Shown in pieces: positions 56,799-64,000 of a stretch of DNA of 64,000 bases. The position numbers and the translations under genes are program-made. The notes under the pieces were generated by a model. That model saw only the letters and a list, made by a program, of their open reading frames with translations. It did no database searches and was not told the origin of the DNA. Within the stretch, counting starts at the first letter, position 1. Each line of letters opens with the position of its first letter. The stretch is from Pseudomonas pseudonitroreducens (lineage in GTDB: Bacteria > Pseudomonadota > Gammaproteobacteria > Pseudomonadales > Pseudomonadaceae): the NCBI RefSeq assembly GCF_021603645.1, contig NZ_BQHJ01000002.1, positions 310,001 to 374,000 on the forward strand, in the 5' to 3' direction.

Positions 56799-57710
56799 AT
56801 GCCCCGTACGCTCGCCCGCAAGGACCCGACCGCCTTCAAGACCCTGCCGCTGCTGGTGGAAGCCAGCCCGGAAGGGCTCGCCTACCAGACCCTCGGCAAG
56901 CCCCTGAACTTCGCCCAGGTGCTGGAAAAGCGCCGCCCCATCGAGATCCATGAAACCGAACGCTTTACCACCGAACTGGCCAATCTCGGCGTTTCGGTGC
57001 GCCTGACCCTGAATTACCAGGGCCGCGACCACTGGATTCTGGTGCGCCAGCGCCGCCTGGATCGTGGTGACACCGTGCTCAAGCTGATTTCCGGCTATGT
57101 GCCGGCCCACGAACTGAACCTGCCGCTGCTCACCGCGATCCAGGAAGTCGCCGAGGAATGCCTGGTGGAAACCGCCGATGGCTGGCTCGGCGGGCGCTTC
57201 GGCGACACCTGGCTGCCGACGCCCTACGAGGGCATCCTGCGCTACCGCGAAACCAGCCACTTCTCGCTGACCCCGCTGTCCGGCGCCTCGCGCCCGGTGC
57301 AGGCCGGCGCGCTGCGCCTGCTGGAGCGTCCGCAAGCCTACGTGCACCTGCCGACAGCCTCCTTGCAACTGGTCTATGACCTGCGCATGGAACTACCCAA
57401 GGATGCCCGTGAAGTCAGCCTGTTCCATGTCGATGAGAAACTCGAAAGCGGCCCACTGGTGGCGCGCCTGGATCGCCGGCGCCCGGACATCTACCTGCTG
57501 CCGCTGGAACATGGGCAGCCGACCGGCGAGCTGTTCACCCTGAGCAAGGGCGAACTGTGCAAGGCGAGCACTCGCGGCGTATGGCTGTCGGAGAGTTTCG
57601 CCGAGCAGGATGGCTGGCTGGTGCGCGAAGAACGCATCCGCTTCCGCGAATGGATGGAGCAGTGGCCGCCCGCCGCCGGCAATGCCGGTAGCGGGCGGCG
57701 CACGGCCTGA
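56799..57710 (+). CDS. Conserved protein of unknown function
   Basis: I do not recognise a characterised family. The 303-residue product from the ATG at 56799 (MPRTLARKDPTAF) is soluble with no signal or membrane segment. The stretch AIQEVAEECLVE (about residues 120-131) resembles the REVxEExG core of a Nudix box but lacks the leading Gly/Glu spacing, and QLVYDLRMELPKDAREVSLFHVDEKLE follows; a degenerate Nudix fold is a guess. A homologue lies between an aldo-keto reductase and acyl-CoA dehydrogenases in P. aeruginosa (from memory). AGAAGGA precedes the start. Confidence 0.75.
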   Translation: MPRTLARKDPTAFKTLPLLVEASPEGLAYQTLGKPLNFAQVLEKRRPIEIHETERFTTELANLGVSVRLTLNYQGRDHWILVRQRRLDRGDTVLKLISGYVPAHELNLPLLTAIQEVAEECLVETADGWLGGRFGDTWLPTPYEGILRYRETSHFSLTPLSGASRPVQAGALRLLERPQAYVHLPTASLQLVYDLRMELPKDAREVSLFHVDEKLESGPLVARLDRRRPDIYLLPLEHGQPTGELFTLSKGELCKASTRGVWLSESFAEQDGWLVREERIRFREWMEQWPPAAGNAGSGRRTA

Positions 57711-57753
57711 GGCCGTAATCTGATTCGCCCTGCCTGACGGCAGGGCGGAATCT

Positions 57754-57832
57754 GTAGGAGCGAGCTTGCTCGCGAACGGTGCACACCGGCCAAGCAGTCG
57801 TTGGGGCGGTTCGCGAGCAAGCTCGCTCCTAC
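57754..57832. repeat. REPIN, family A
   Basis: Inverted family A pair between the unknown gene and the convergent acyl-CoA dehydrogenase gene. Confidence 0.9.
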
Positions 57833-57847
57833 GAAAAGCGCTCCGCC

Positions 57848-59053
57848 TTACTTCAGCTGGCTGGAGCTCTTGCCCAGCAGGCGCCGCGCGACGATCAGCA
57901 ACTGGATCTGCTGGGTACCCTCGAAGATGTCGAGGATCTTCGAATCCCGCGCCCATTTCTCCAGCAGCTCTTCTTCCCCATAACCCAGCGCTCCCGCCAG
58001 CTCGACGCATTTCAGCGTCACCTCGTTGGCTACTCGTCCGGCCTTGGCCTTGGCGATGGAAGCCTCCTTGGAGTTGGGCAGGCGGTTATCGGCCATCCAG
58101 GCCGCCTTCAGGGTCAGCAGGCGCGCCGCTTCCCATTCGGCCTCAAGCCGGTACAACGTGGCCTCGGCGTGGCTGGCGGTCAGCAGCGGCTGGCGATAAT
58201 CGAAGCGGCAGCCGGCCTTCTTCAGCAGCTCGCGGGTTCGGTCCAGCGAGGCCTTGGCCACGCCGATGGCCATGGCTGCCACCAGCGGGCGGGTGTTGTC
58301 GAAGGTTTCCATCACCCCGGCGAAACCCTTCTGCACATCGATCTCGGCGTTGCCCAGCAGGTTGGCCGCCGGTACGCGGCAATCGCTGAAGCTGATGGAG
58401 GCGGTGTCCGAGGCCTTGATACCGAGCTTCTTCTCCAGCCGAGTGACGGTCATGCCCGGCGTGCCCTTCTCCACCACGAAGGACTTGATCGCCGCACGCC
58501 CCAGGTTCTTGTCCAGGGTCGCCCAGACCACCACCGCATCGGCGCGGGCGCCCGAGGTGACGAAGATCTTCTCGCCGTTGAGCAGGTAGTGATCGCCATC
58601 GCGGGTAGCGCTGGTGCGGATCGCCGCGGAGTCAGAACCGCAGCCCGGCTCGGTGATGGCCATGGCCGCCCAGGTGCCGGAGAAACGCTTGAGCTGCTCC
58701 TCGTTGGCCACCGCGGCGATAGCGGCGTTGCCCAGGCCCTGGCGCGGCATGGCCAGCAACAGGCCGGTGTCGCCCCAGCACATTTCCATCACGCCCAGGC
58801 AGGCGGACAGGTTGCCGCCATTCTTCACGCCCTCCTCCGCGCCGGCCTTGCGCTTGCTCGCCGAGGTGGCGCCGACCGCATCCGGCGAGCCGGCGTTCAT
58901 GCCGTCCAAAAGCGCGGCGAGCAGGTCCAGTTCCTTGGGATAGGCGTGCTCGGCCTTGTCGTACTTGCGGGAAATCGGTCGCAGGTAGTTCTCCGCGACC
59001 TGGCGCGCCTGGTTCTGCAAGGTGCGGAATTTCTTCGGTGTCTCGAGGTACAT
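57848..59053 (-). CDS. Acyl-CoA dehydrogenase
   Basis: FAD enzyme that introduces the α,β double bond of acyl-CoAs. The 401-residue protein has the family signature AMAITEPGCGSDSAAIRT (about 150-167), TSGARADAVVVWATL, and the C-terminal EELLEKWARDSKILDIFEGTQQIQ with the helix that normally carries the catalytic Glu. Chain-length preference cannot be read. It is the downstream partner of a second, divergent-type acyl-CoA dehydrogenase (10 bp gap), so they probably act on related substrates or as a heteromer. Confidence 0.9.
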   Translation of the reverse strand: MYLETPKKFRTLQNQARQVAENYLRPISRKYDKAEHAYPKELDLLAALLDGMNAGSPDAVGATSASKRKAGAEEGVKNGGNLSACLGVMEMCWGDTGLLLAMPRQGLGNAAIAAVANEEQLKRFSGTWAAMAITEPGCGSDSAAIRTSATRDGDHYLLNGEKIFVTSGARADAVVVWATLDKNLGRAAIKSFVVEKGTPGMTVTRLEKKLGIKASDTASISFSDCRVPAANLLGNAEIDVQKGFAGVMETFDNTRPLVAAMAIGVAKASLDRTRELLKKAGCRFDYRQPLLTASHAEATLYRLEAEWEAARLLTLKAAWMADNRLPNSKEASIAKAKAGRVANEVTLKCVELAGALGYGEEELLEKWARDSKILDIFEGTQQIQLLIVARRLLGKSSSQLK

Positions 59054-59063
59054 GCAAGGCTCC

Positions 59064-60347
59064 TTACAGGTGCAGGCCGCCAGCCATCAGGCTGACCGCG
59101 CGCAGGTCGCGATACCAGCGCTCGGCCGGGTGTTCCTGGGTGAAACCATGGCCGCCGAGCAGTTGCACCGCGTCGGTACCGATCTTCATCGCCTTCTCGG
59201 CACAGAGCAGCTTCGCCAGGTAGGCCTCGCGGTGGAACGCCTGGCCGCGCTCGGCCAGCGCGCAGGCGCGCCAGACCATCAGGCGCATGGCGTCCAGCTC
59301 CACGGCAATGTCCGCGACCATGAAGGCCACGCCCTGGCGATGGCTGATCGGCTCACCGAAAGCCTCGCGCTCGTTGCAGTAGGTGATCACGTAGTCGAGC
59401 GCGGCCTGGCCAGTGCCCACGGCGAGCGCGCACCAGGCCAGCGCGGCGTAGTCGAGGAAGGCTTGATAGTCGAAGCGTTCCGCCGCCAAGCGCTGCTCGG
59501 CTGGCACTTTCACGCTCTTGAAGCGTATCCGCGCGGTGCCGGTGGCTTTCAGGCCCATCGCCGGCTCGGCGCGCACCTCGACGCCCTTGGCGCGGGTATC
59601 GATGAGGAACAGCGCCGGGCCATCGCCGGCATCCGCTGCGACGATCAGTTTCTGCGCATCCACGCCACGCACCACCAGGCATTTCTCCCCAGTCAGCGTG
59701 TAGCTCGCCCCGCGCTTGCGCGCCTTGGTGGACAAGCGTTGCGGATCAGCCAGCAGCTGCGGTTCATTCACCGCAATGGCGATCAGCGGCACCGCTTCTT
59801 CGGCGACGAAGGCCGGCAGCCAGCGCGCCTGCTGCTCCGGCGAGGCCCAGCGGCGAATGCAGTTGGCCGCCGACAGTGGTACCAGCAGCGCAGCGGCCAG
59901 ACTCAGGTCGCCGCGGGCAAGGGCTTCAGCGATCAGCGCATTGCTCACCACGGTACGCTCGCCAGCCATGCCGCCGTGCACTTCACTGACGCCGTAGTGG
60001 GTCAAACCCAGCTCCTGCGCCTGGGCCAGCAGCTCCAGGCTCAGGCTGGCCTTGGCGTCGGCCTCATGGGCGGCCGGGCGCAACACTTCGGCGGCGAAGC
60101 CTTCGAGCATCTCCACGAGCATCTGTTGCTCGTCGGACAGCGACAGGTCGAACAGCCCGTCCGGGTCGGCCTTGCGTGGGGTCTTGGGCTGCTTGGCGGC
60201 ACGCTCGCTGGCCAGCCGGAAGCCGGTGCGGCTGCCGCTGTAGAGCAGTCTTTCGAAAGGCTTGCGCAGCTTGAGTCGGTCAGGCCAGTCGGCCTGGGCG
60301 ACACGGTTCAGCACGGCCAGGGCGCGGCCCTGCACGTCGGTGGTCAT
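59064..60347 (-). CDS. Acyl-CoA dehydrogenase family protein, second paralogue
   Basis: The 427-residue protein has an N-terminal extension (about 1-65) with no clear family, then the acyl-CoA dehydrogenase fold: SDEQQMLVEMLEGFAAEVLRP, HYGVSEVHGGMAGERTVVSN, CLVVRGVDAQKLIVAADAG (in place of a typical T-S-G stretch) and LLGGHGFTQEHPAERWYRDLR. The usual EPxxGSD substrate loop is replaced by AVNEPQLLADPQRLS, so this copy may be atypical or non-catalytic. The pair with the gene at 57848 suggests an α/β complex; this is inference. Confidence 0.85.
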   Translation of the reverse strand: MTTDVQGRALAVLNRVAQADWPDRLKLRKPFERLLYSGSRTGFRLASERAAKQPKTPRKADPDGLFDLSLSDEQQMLVEMLEGFAAEVLRPAAHEADAKASLSLELLAQAQELGLTHYGVSEVHGGMAGERTVVSNALIAEALARGDLSLAAALLVPLSAANCIRRWASPEQQARWLPAFVAEEAVPLIAIAVNEPQLLADPQRLSTKARKRGASYTLTGEKCLVVRGVDAQKLIVAADAGDGPALFLIDTRAKGVEVRAEPAMGLKATGTARIRFKSVKVPAEQRLAAERFDYQAFLDYAALAWCALAVGTGQAALDYVITYCNEREAFGEPISHRQGVAFMVADIAVELDAMRLMVWRACALAERGQAFHREAYLAKLLCAEKAMKIGTDAVQLLGGHGFTQEHPAERWYRDLRAVSLMAGGLHL

Positions 60348-60457
60348 GGCATCTCGCTCCGCGGAGGGTGGATGCCCCGATCATGCGCCGGGAAATGGCG
60401 GGGGAACCATGACCGCTTTGCCGTTGGTCACTGGCAGAGCGGTCAGTGGGGAAGACT

Positions 60458-60523
60458 GTAGGAGCGAGCTTGCTCGCGAATGGCCCCGCAACGGGGTTTG
60501 TTCGCGAGCAAGCTCGCTCCTAC
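60458..60523. repeat. REPIN, family A
   Basis: Inverted family A pair in the gap between hldE and the second acyl-CoA dehydrogenase gene. Confidence 0.9.
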
Positions 60524-60567
60524 AAAAGGCGCTCCCTGCAGGAGCGGCCCAGGCAAGCGAAAGCAGA

Positions 60568-61992
60568 TCAGCCCTGGTGGCGAATCTTCTCGACGATGGC
60601 GGTGGTGGAGCTGTTTTCCACCAGGCCCAGTACGCGGACCTCGCCGCCGTAGGCCTTGACGATGTCGGCACCGACCACCTGCTCGACGCCGTAGTCACCG
60701 CCCTTCACCAGCACGTCCGGACGGACCTCGCTGAGCAGGCGCTCGGGGGTGTCTTCGCCGAAGCTGACGACCCAGTCCACCGCGCCGAGGCCGGCGAGTA
60801 CGGCCATGCGGCGGTCGACACTGTTGATCGGGCGGCCCGGGCCTTTCAGGCGGGTGACCGAGCCATCGTCGTTGACCCCGACGATCAGGCGGTCACCCTG
60901 GGCGCGCGCCTGCTCCAGGTAGGTCACATGGCCGGCATGGAGGATATCGAAGCAGCCGTTGGTGAAGACGATCTTCTCGCCGTGGGCGCGGGCGTCCTCG
61001 ATGGCCAGCAGCAGCTGGTCGAGGCTCAGTACGCCACGCTCGGAGCCCTGCTCGCGCTGCACGGCGCGGCGCAGTTCCGGGGCGCTGATGGCGGCAGTGC
61101 CGAGTTTGCCGACAACGATGCCGGCGGCCAGGTTGGCCAGGGCCACGGCTTGCGGCAGGTCCTCACCGGCGGCGATAGCGCCGGCCAGGGTGGAAATCAC
61201 CGTGTCGCCGGCGCCGGTGACGTCGAACACTTCGCGCGCGCGGGCCGGCAGGTGCAGGGCACTGTGGCCGGGGCGCAGCAGGGTCATGCCGTGTTCGCCA
61301 CGGGTGACCAGCAGCGCACCGAGTTCCAGCTCGGTCATCAGTTGCTGGCCCTTGGCGACCAGGTCAGCCTCGTCGGTGCAGCGACCGACGATGGCTTCGA
61401 ACTCGGAGAGGTTCGGGGTGATCAGGCTGGCGCCACGGTAGATGGCGAAGTCCTTGCCCTTGGGGTCGGCCAGCACCGGGATACCGCGCTGGCGAGCGGC
61501 CTGGATCAGCGCCTGGTGGTTCTTCAGCGCGCCCTTGCCGTAGTCGGAGAGCACCAGCACGCGGACCTGGTCGAGCAGCGCCTCGACATCGGCGGACAGC
61601 GCCACGGCGTCGGTGCGGAAAGCTTCCTCGAAGTCCACGCGCAGCAGTTGCTGGTGACGGCTCATGACCCGCAGCTTGACGATGGTCGGCTGCCCGGCGA
61701 TGCGCTGGAAGCGGGTGGTCACGCCCACCGCCTGCAGGCTGTCGCTCAGGCTGTCGGCGGCTTCGTCGACGCCGGTGACGCCGACCAGGAAGGCCGGGGC
61801 GCCGAGGGCGGCGAGGTTCAGCGCGACGTTGGCGGCGCCACCGGGGCGGTCCTCATGCTGCTCGACCCGCACCACGGGCACCGGCGCCTCGGGCGAGATG
61901 CGCGAGGTCGCGCCGTGCCAGTAGCGGTCGAGCATCACGTCGCCGACTACTAGAACGGGGGCCTGGTCGAAACGGGGCATGGTCAATTTCAT
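60568..61992 (-). CDS. hldE: HldE, bifunctional heptose-7-phosphate kinase / heptose-1-phosphate adenylyltransferase
   Basis: Makes ADP-D-glycero-heptose precursors for the LPS inner core. The 474-residue protein from the ATG at 61992 ([25 protein letters not shown]) has the ribokinase-type RfaE1 half ([43 protein letters not shown]) and the RfaE2 nucleotidyltransferase half ([22 protein letters not shown], with the HxGH motif). Length equals the P. aeruginosa enzyme. It lies 87 bp after dnpA on the same strand. Confidence 0.97.
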   Translation of the reverse strand: MKLTMPRFDQAPVLVVGDVMLDRYWHGATSRISPEAPVPVVRVEQHEDRPGGAANVALNLAALGAPAFLVGVTGVDEAADSLSDSLQAVGVTTRFQRIAGQPTIVKLRVMSRHQQLLRVDFEEAFRTDAVALSADVEALLDQVRVLVLSDYGKGALKNHQALIQAARQRGIPVLADPKGKDFAIYRGASLITPNLSEFEAIVGRCTDEADLVAKGQQLMTELELGALLVTRGEHGMTLLRPGHSALHLPARAREVFDVTGAGDTVISTLAGAIAAGEDLPQAVALANLAAGIVVGKLGTAAISAPELRRAVQREQGSERGVLSLDQLLLAIEDARAHGEKIVFTNGCFDILHAGHVTYLEQARAQGDRLIVGVNDDGSVTRLKGPGRPINSVDRRMAVLAGLGAVDWVVSFGEDTPERLLSEVRPDVLVKGGDYGVEQVVGADIVKAYGGEVRVLGLVENSSTTAIVEKIRHQG

Positions 61993-62079
61993 GGGAACTC
62001 CGCAGGTCGAAATCGCCGCGGATAATACCATAGCCGCCCGCTGCGACTTGCGCCGGGCACCGGGCGGTCACGGCAATCT

Positions 62080-63492
62080 CTACGGGACTTTGCGCACCCA
62101 GAACAACTCGTGGCGCCGCACCGCCTTGCGGAAGAACTCGTCGTCGCCGGTGACCGGCCATTGGCGCCCGGCGAGCACGCGCTGAATCAGCCGGCGCAGG
62201 CGCTTCTTGCCGGTCAGCGGGGTCTGCAGGTCGTGTTGCAGGGCCAGGGCCTGGGCCTTGTCGATGCGCGCCGCGGGATCCAGCACCGGGCTCCACAGCG
62301 GGTCGGCCGGCAATGCCTCGATACAGGGTGGCAGGGCGATGCCGCCGTCCGCCGGGCCCATGGGCCAGCGGTCGTTGTCGTGCAGGTGGTTGGCGTAGAG
62401 CAGCAGGGCCTGCGGCTTCCAGCTGCTGCGGCCGATCGCCTCCAGCGTCGCGCGGGTGGCGTGCACGTGGTCGGCGTGGGGGTCCAGCTCCGGGTGCGCG
62501 GTGAGGATCACTTCCGGGCGGATGTGCTCGATGAGCGTGGTCAGGTCAGCCACCAGGTTGAGCCAGGTCGGCGCGCCGTCGCTGTCACCCGGCAGGGGGA
62601 ACGGATTGAAGCCGCGCACGCTGCGGATGTCGGTCTCGCCGGACTCTTTCGAGCCGAACGCCTGGCTCGGCTCGGCCGCCATGGCCGGCAGTTGCAGGCA
62701 GTAGTAGCCCAGCTGCACGCAACGCTCGGCCGGCACGCCGCCCCAGAGCGGAGCGGCAATGCTGTCCCAGGTCCGCAGGCGGCCTTTCAGGCGCGCCGCA
62801 GCGGCCTTGTCCAGACCCAGGCGCTGGTAGTGCTCGGCCTCGATCTCGCCCTGGGTCAAGGTAACGATCCAGGCCTCCGGGCAGCGGCTGTACTGGCCAA
62901 AGGCGGCCAGTTCGGCATCGTCCGCGTGGGGCGCGATGATCAACAGGCGCTTCTGTGCGTAGTCCGGATTATGGAAGGCATGCAGCACACCGTGCTGCGC
63001 CAGCCGGCAATGGCGGCCGCGAATGCGCAGATGTCCGGCGCGCAGCGCTTCGCCCTGGCCGGAGAGGTTGAGGTAGCGCTTGCCGCTGACGCCGCGCTCG
63101 AAGTCCTGACGATCAACCTCGACGCCCTCGATCAGCACCTGCGGGTCGAGCCAGCGGCCGAGCAGCGAGGCCTTCACCTCGATCTCCAGCACCAGCGTTT
63201 CCTCGTTCTCCGGCAACGCGCCGGTGGCTACGTGCAGGCCGTGCGAGCCAAGGGACACCGGCAGGGCGACGGAGCCCTCGGGGAAGTCGTAGCGGTAGTC
63301 ATCGCGCGGCGAATAGAACAGGTGGTCGGCAAACCAGGCTTCATGGGCGAGCCAGCCGAGAAACACGGCCAGCGGCACGCTCCACCAGGGCGCGAAGATG
63401 CCCAGCAGGATCAGCGCCAGCAAGGCGACGAGCAGGACCGCGCGCTTCTTGCGGCGGTGCTGTTTGAGCAGTTGCTGCTTGCGGGCGCTCAT
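62080..63492 (-). CDS. dnpA: DnpA-like PIG-L family de-N-acetylase
   Basis: The P. aeruginosa homologue DnpA is a putative de-N-acetylase that influences fluoroquinolone persistence. The 470-residue protein has a basic N-terminus with one or two membrane helices (about 15-48, AVLLVALLALILLGIFAPWW), a β-rich region and a PIG-L/LmbE domain: IIAPHADDAELAAFGQ (about 190-205, HxDD metal motif), WDSIAAPLWGG, and the later HPELDPHADHVHA block carrying the second metal-binding His. The substrate is probably an envelope sugar. It lies between the mig-14-like gene (upstream) and hldE. Confidence 0.9.
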   Translation of the reverse strand: MSARKQQLLKQHRRKKRAVLLVALLALILLGIFAPWWSVPLAVFLGWLAHEAWFADHLFYSPRDDYRYDFPEGSVALPVSLGSHGLHVATGALPENEETLVLEIEVKASLLGRWLDPQVLIEGVEVDRQDFERGVSGKRYLNLSGQGEALRAGHLRIRGRHCRLAQHGVLHAFHNPDYAQKRLLIIAPHADDAELAAFGQYSRCPEAWIVTLTQGEIEAEHYQRLGLDKAAAARLKGRLRTWDSIAAPLWGGVPAERCVQLGYYCLQLPAMAAEPSQAFGSKESGETDIRSVRGFNPFPLPGDSDGAPTWLNLVADLTTLIEHIRPEVILTAHPELDPHADHVHATRATLEAIGRSSWKPQALLLYANHLHDNDRWPMGPADGGIALPPCIEALPADPLWSPVLDPAARIDKAQALALQHDLQTPLTGKKRLRRLIQRVLAGRQWPVTGDDEFFRKAVRRHELFWVRKVP

Positions 63493-63513
63493 GATCGTTC
63501 TCCGTTAAAACCA

Positions 63514-63539
63514 ATCGCGGACGAAGTTCGCTCCCGCAA
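63514..63539. repeat. Solo family B REP element (degenerate)
   Basis: ATCGCGGACGAAGTTCGCTC is a single, partly degenerate family B arm, 22 bp upstream of the dnpA start. Confidence 0.6.
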
Positions 63540-63565
63540 TCAGGTAAGGGCGTTGCAGGTGGGCT

Positions 63566-63632
63566 GTAGGAGCGAGCTTGCTCGCGAACCCAACTCTGCG
63601 GCTGAGCTATTCGCGAGCAAGCTCGCTCCTAC
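63566..63632. repeat. REPIN, family A
   Basis: Inverted family A pair between dnpA and the mig-14-like gene. Confidence 0.9.
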
Positions 63633-63645
63633 GAAGAGCCTGAAG

Positions 63646-64000
63646 TCAGACCTGGAACACCGGCACGCGGTGGCACCAGCGATCCTTGTACTCGCGGTCG
63701 GCGCGGCCGAAGGAATAGCGCAGCGGCTTGCCCAGCGCCTCGGCCTCGGCCCAGGCCTCTTGCGTATTGACGAAACTGAGCACGCTGCCGGGGCTGAACT
63801 CGCGGTTTTCCGGAGCCACGCCGCCGTTGATGTACTCGACGCTGATCCACTTCGGCGCCTCGACCCGATAGAGAATCTGGATCGCTACCGGCTCGCCGTC
63901 CAGGCGTACCAGGGAGCCACGCATGAATTCGCGCATCAGGCTGAACACTTCGGCCAGCCGCGCCTTGCCCGGCACCTCGAACTCCCAGCGGCGCTGGAAC
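63646..64000 (-). CDS. Mig-14-like protein (partial, N-terminus off window)
   Basis: C-terminal about 118 residues of a gene running off the window's right edge. Visible blocks are RRWEFEVPGKARLAEVFSLMREF, SLVRLDGEPVAIQILYRVE, WISVEYINGGVAPENREFSPGSVLSF and LRYSFGRADREYKDRWCHRVPVF, consistent with the acyl/N-acetyltransferase-like fold of Mig-14, an inner-membrane factor for antimicrobial-peptide resistance in Salmonella and P. aeruginosa. The family assignment rests on memory of the dnpA neighbour in P. aeruginosa (PA5003). Confidence 0.75.
   Translation of the reverse strand, partial: FQRRWEFEVPGKARLAEVFSLMREFMRGSLVRLDGEPVAIQILYRVEAPKWISVEYINGGVAPENREFSPGSVLSFVNTQEAWAEAEALGKPLRYSFGRADREYKDRWCHRVPVFQV

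Overview
The window is a stretch of chromosome from a high-GC gammaproteobacterium, almost certainly a Pseudomonas of the P. aeruginosa group but not obviously P. aeruginosa itself. The basis is gene content and order: hflK-hflX-hfq-miaA-mutL-amiB-tsaE-nnrD/E, queG, orn, rsgA, motAB, rhdA-psd, fimX, serB, parC/parE, cpdA, thiC, a TolC/OpmH-type channel, waaA, hldE and dnpA follow the order I remember from the P. aeruginosa PAO1 region around PA4942-PA5003. Interspersed GTAGGAGCG-type palindromes are also typical of this genus. I ran no database search; species-level placement is inference.

Layout. 1-10155: RNA/translation/DNA-repair superoperon on the minus strand (hfq, miaA, mutL, amiB, tsaE, nnrD/E, hflX, partial hflK) followed by queG on plus. 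10251-14090: orn, rsgA and the flagellar stator motAB. 14211-22666: plus-strand run of an HDOD protein, rhdA, psd, an HPP-family membrane protein, a PilZ-like protein and fimX. 22859-26449: serB divergent from a YtjB/AhpA-like membrane protein, then a YdjM-like hydrolase. 26451-30213: a coupled metallophosphoesterase lipoprotein / GT39 glycosyltransferase pair and a PqiC-like lipoprotein. 30365-38856: parC, retropepsin, phytase-like protein, parE, then yqiA, cpdA, yqiB, nudF, the same neighbourhood as in E. coli. 39073-45174: a DUF3298 lipoprotein, thiC-cytX under a TPP riboswitch, and the TolC-like channel. 45257-51122: an accessory segment, opening with a 112-bp tandem REPIN array and carrying an uncharacterised catabolic-looking cluster (class II aldolase, periplasmic binding protein, cupin, OYE/TMADH-like flavoenzyme, XRE-cupin regulator). 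51403-64000: waaA, a LysR regulator, an SMR pump, a coupled FAD oxidoreductase/aldo-keto reductase, an unknown conserved protein, two acyl-CoA dehydrogenases, hldE, dnpA and a partial mig-14-like gene.

Functionally most of the window is housekeeping: RNA chaperoning and tRNA modification, mismatch repair, envelope (AmiB, Psd, WaaA, HldE), topoisomerase IV, second-messenger control (CpdA for cAMP; FimX for c-di-GMP), thiamine synthesis and motility. The less explained parts are the 45-51 kb cluster, the tandem repeat array, the GT39/phosphoesterase pair, two extra genes between parE and parC, a degenerate nucleotide-cyclase-like domain in the YtjB/AhpA homologue, and the unknown gene at 56799 with its inverted-repeat-rich leader. 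No tRNA, rRNA, CRISPR, insertion sequence or prophage gene was seen.
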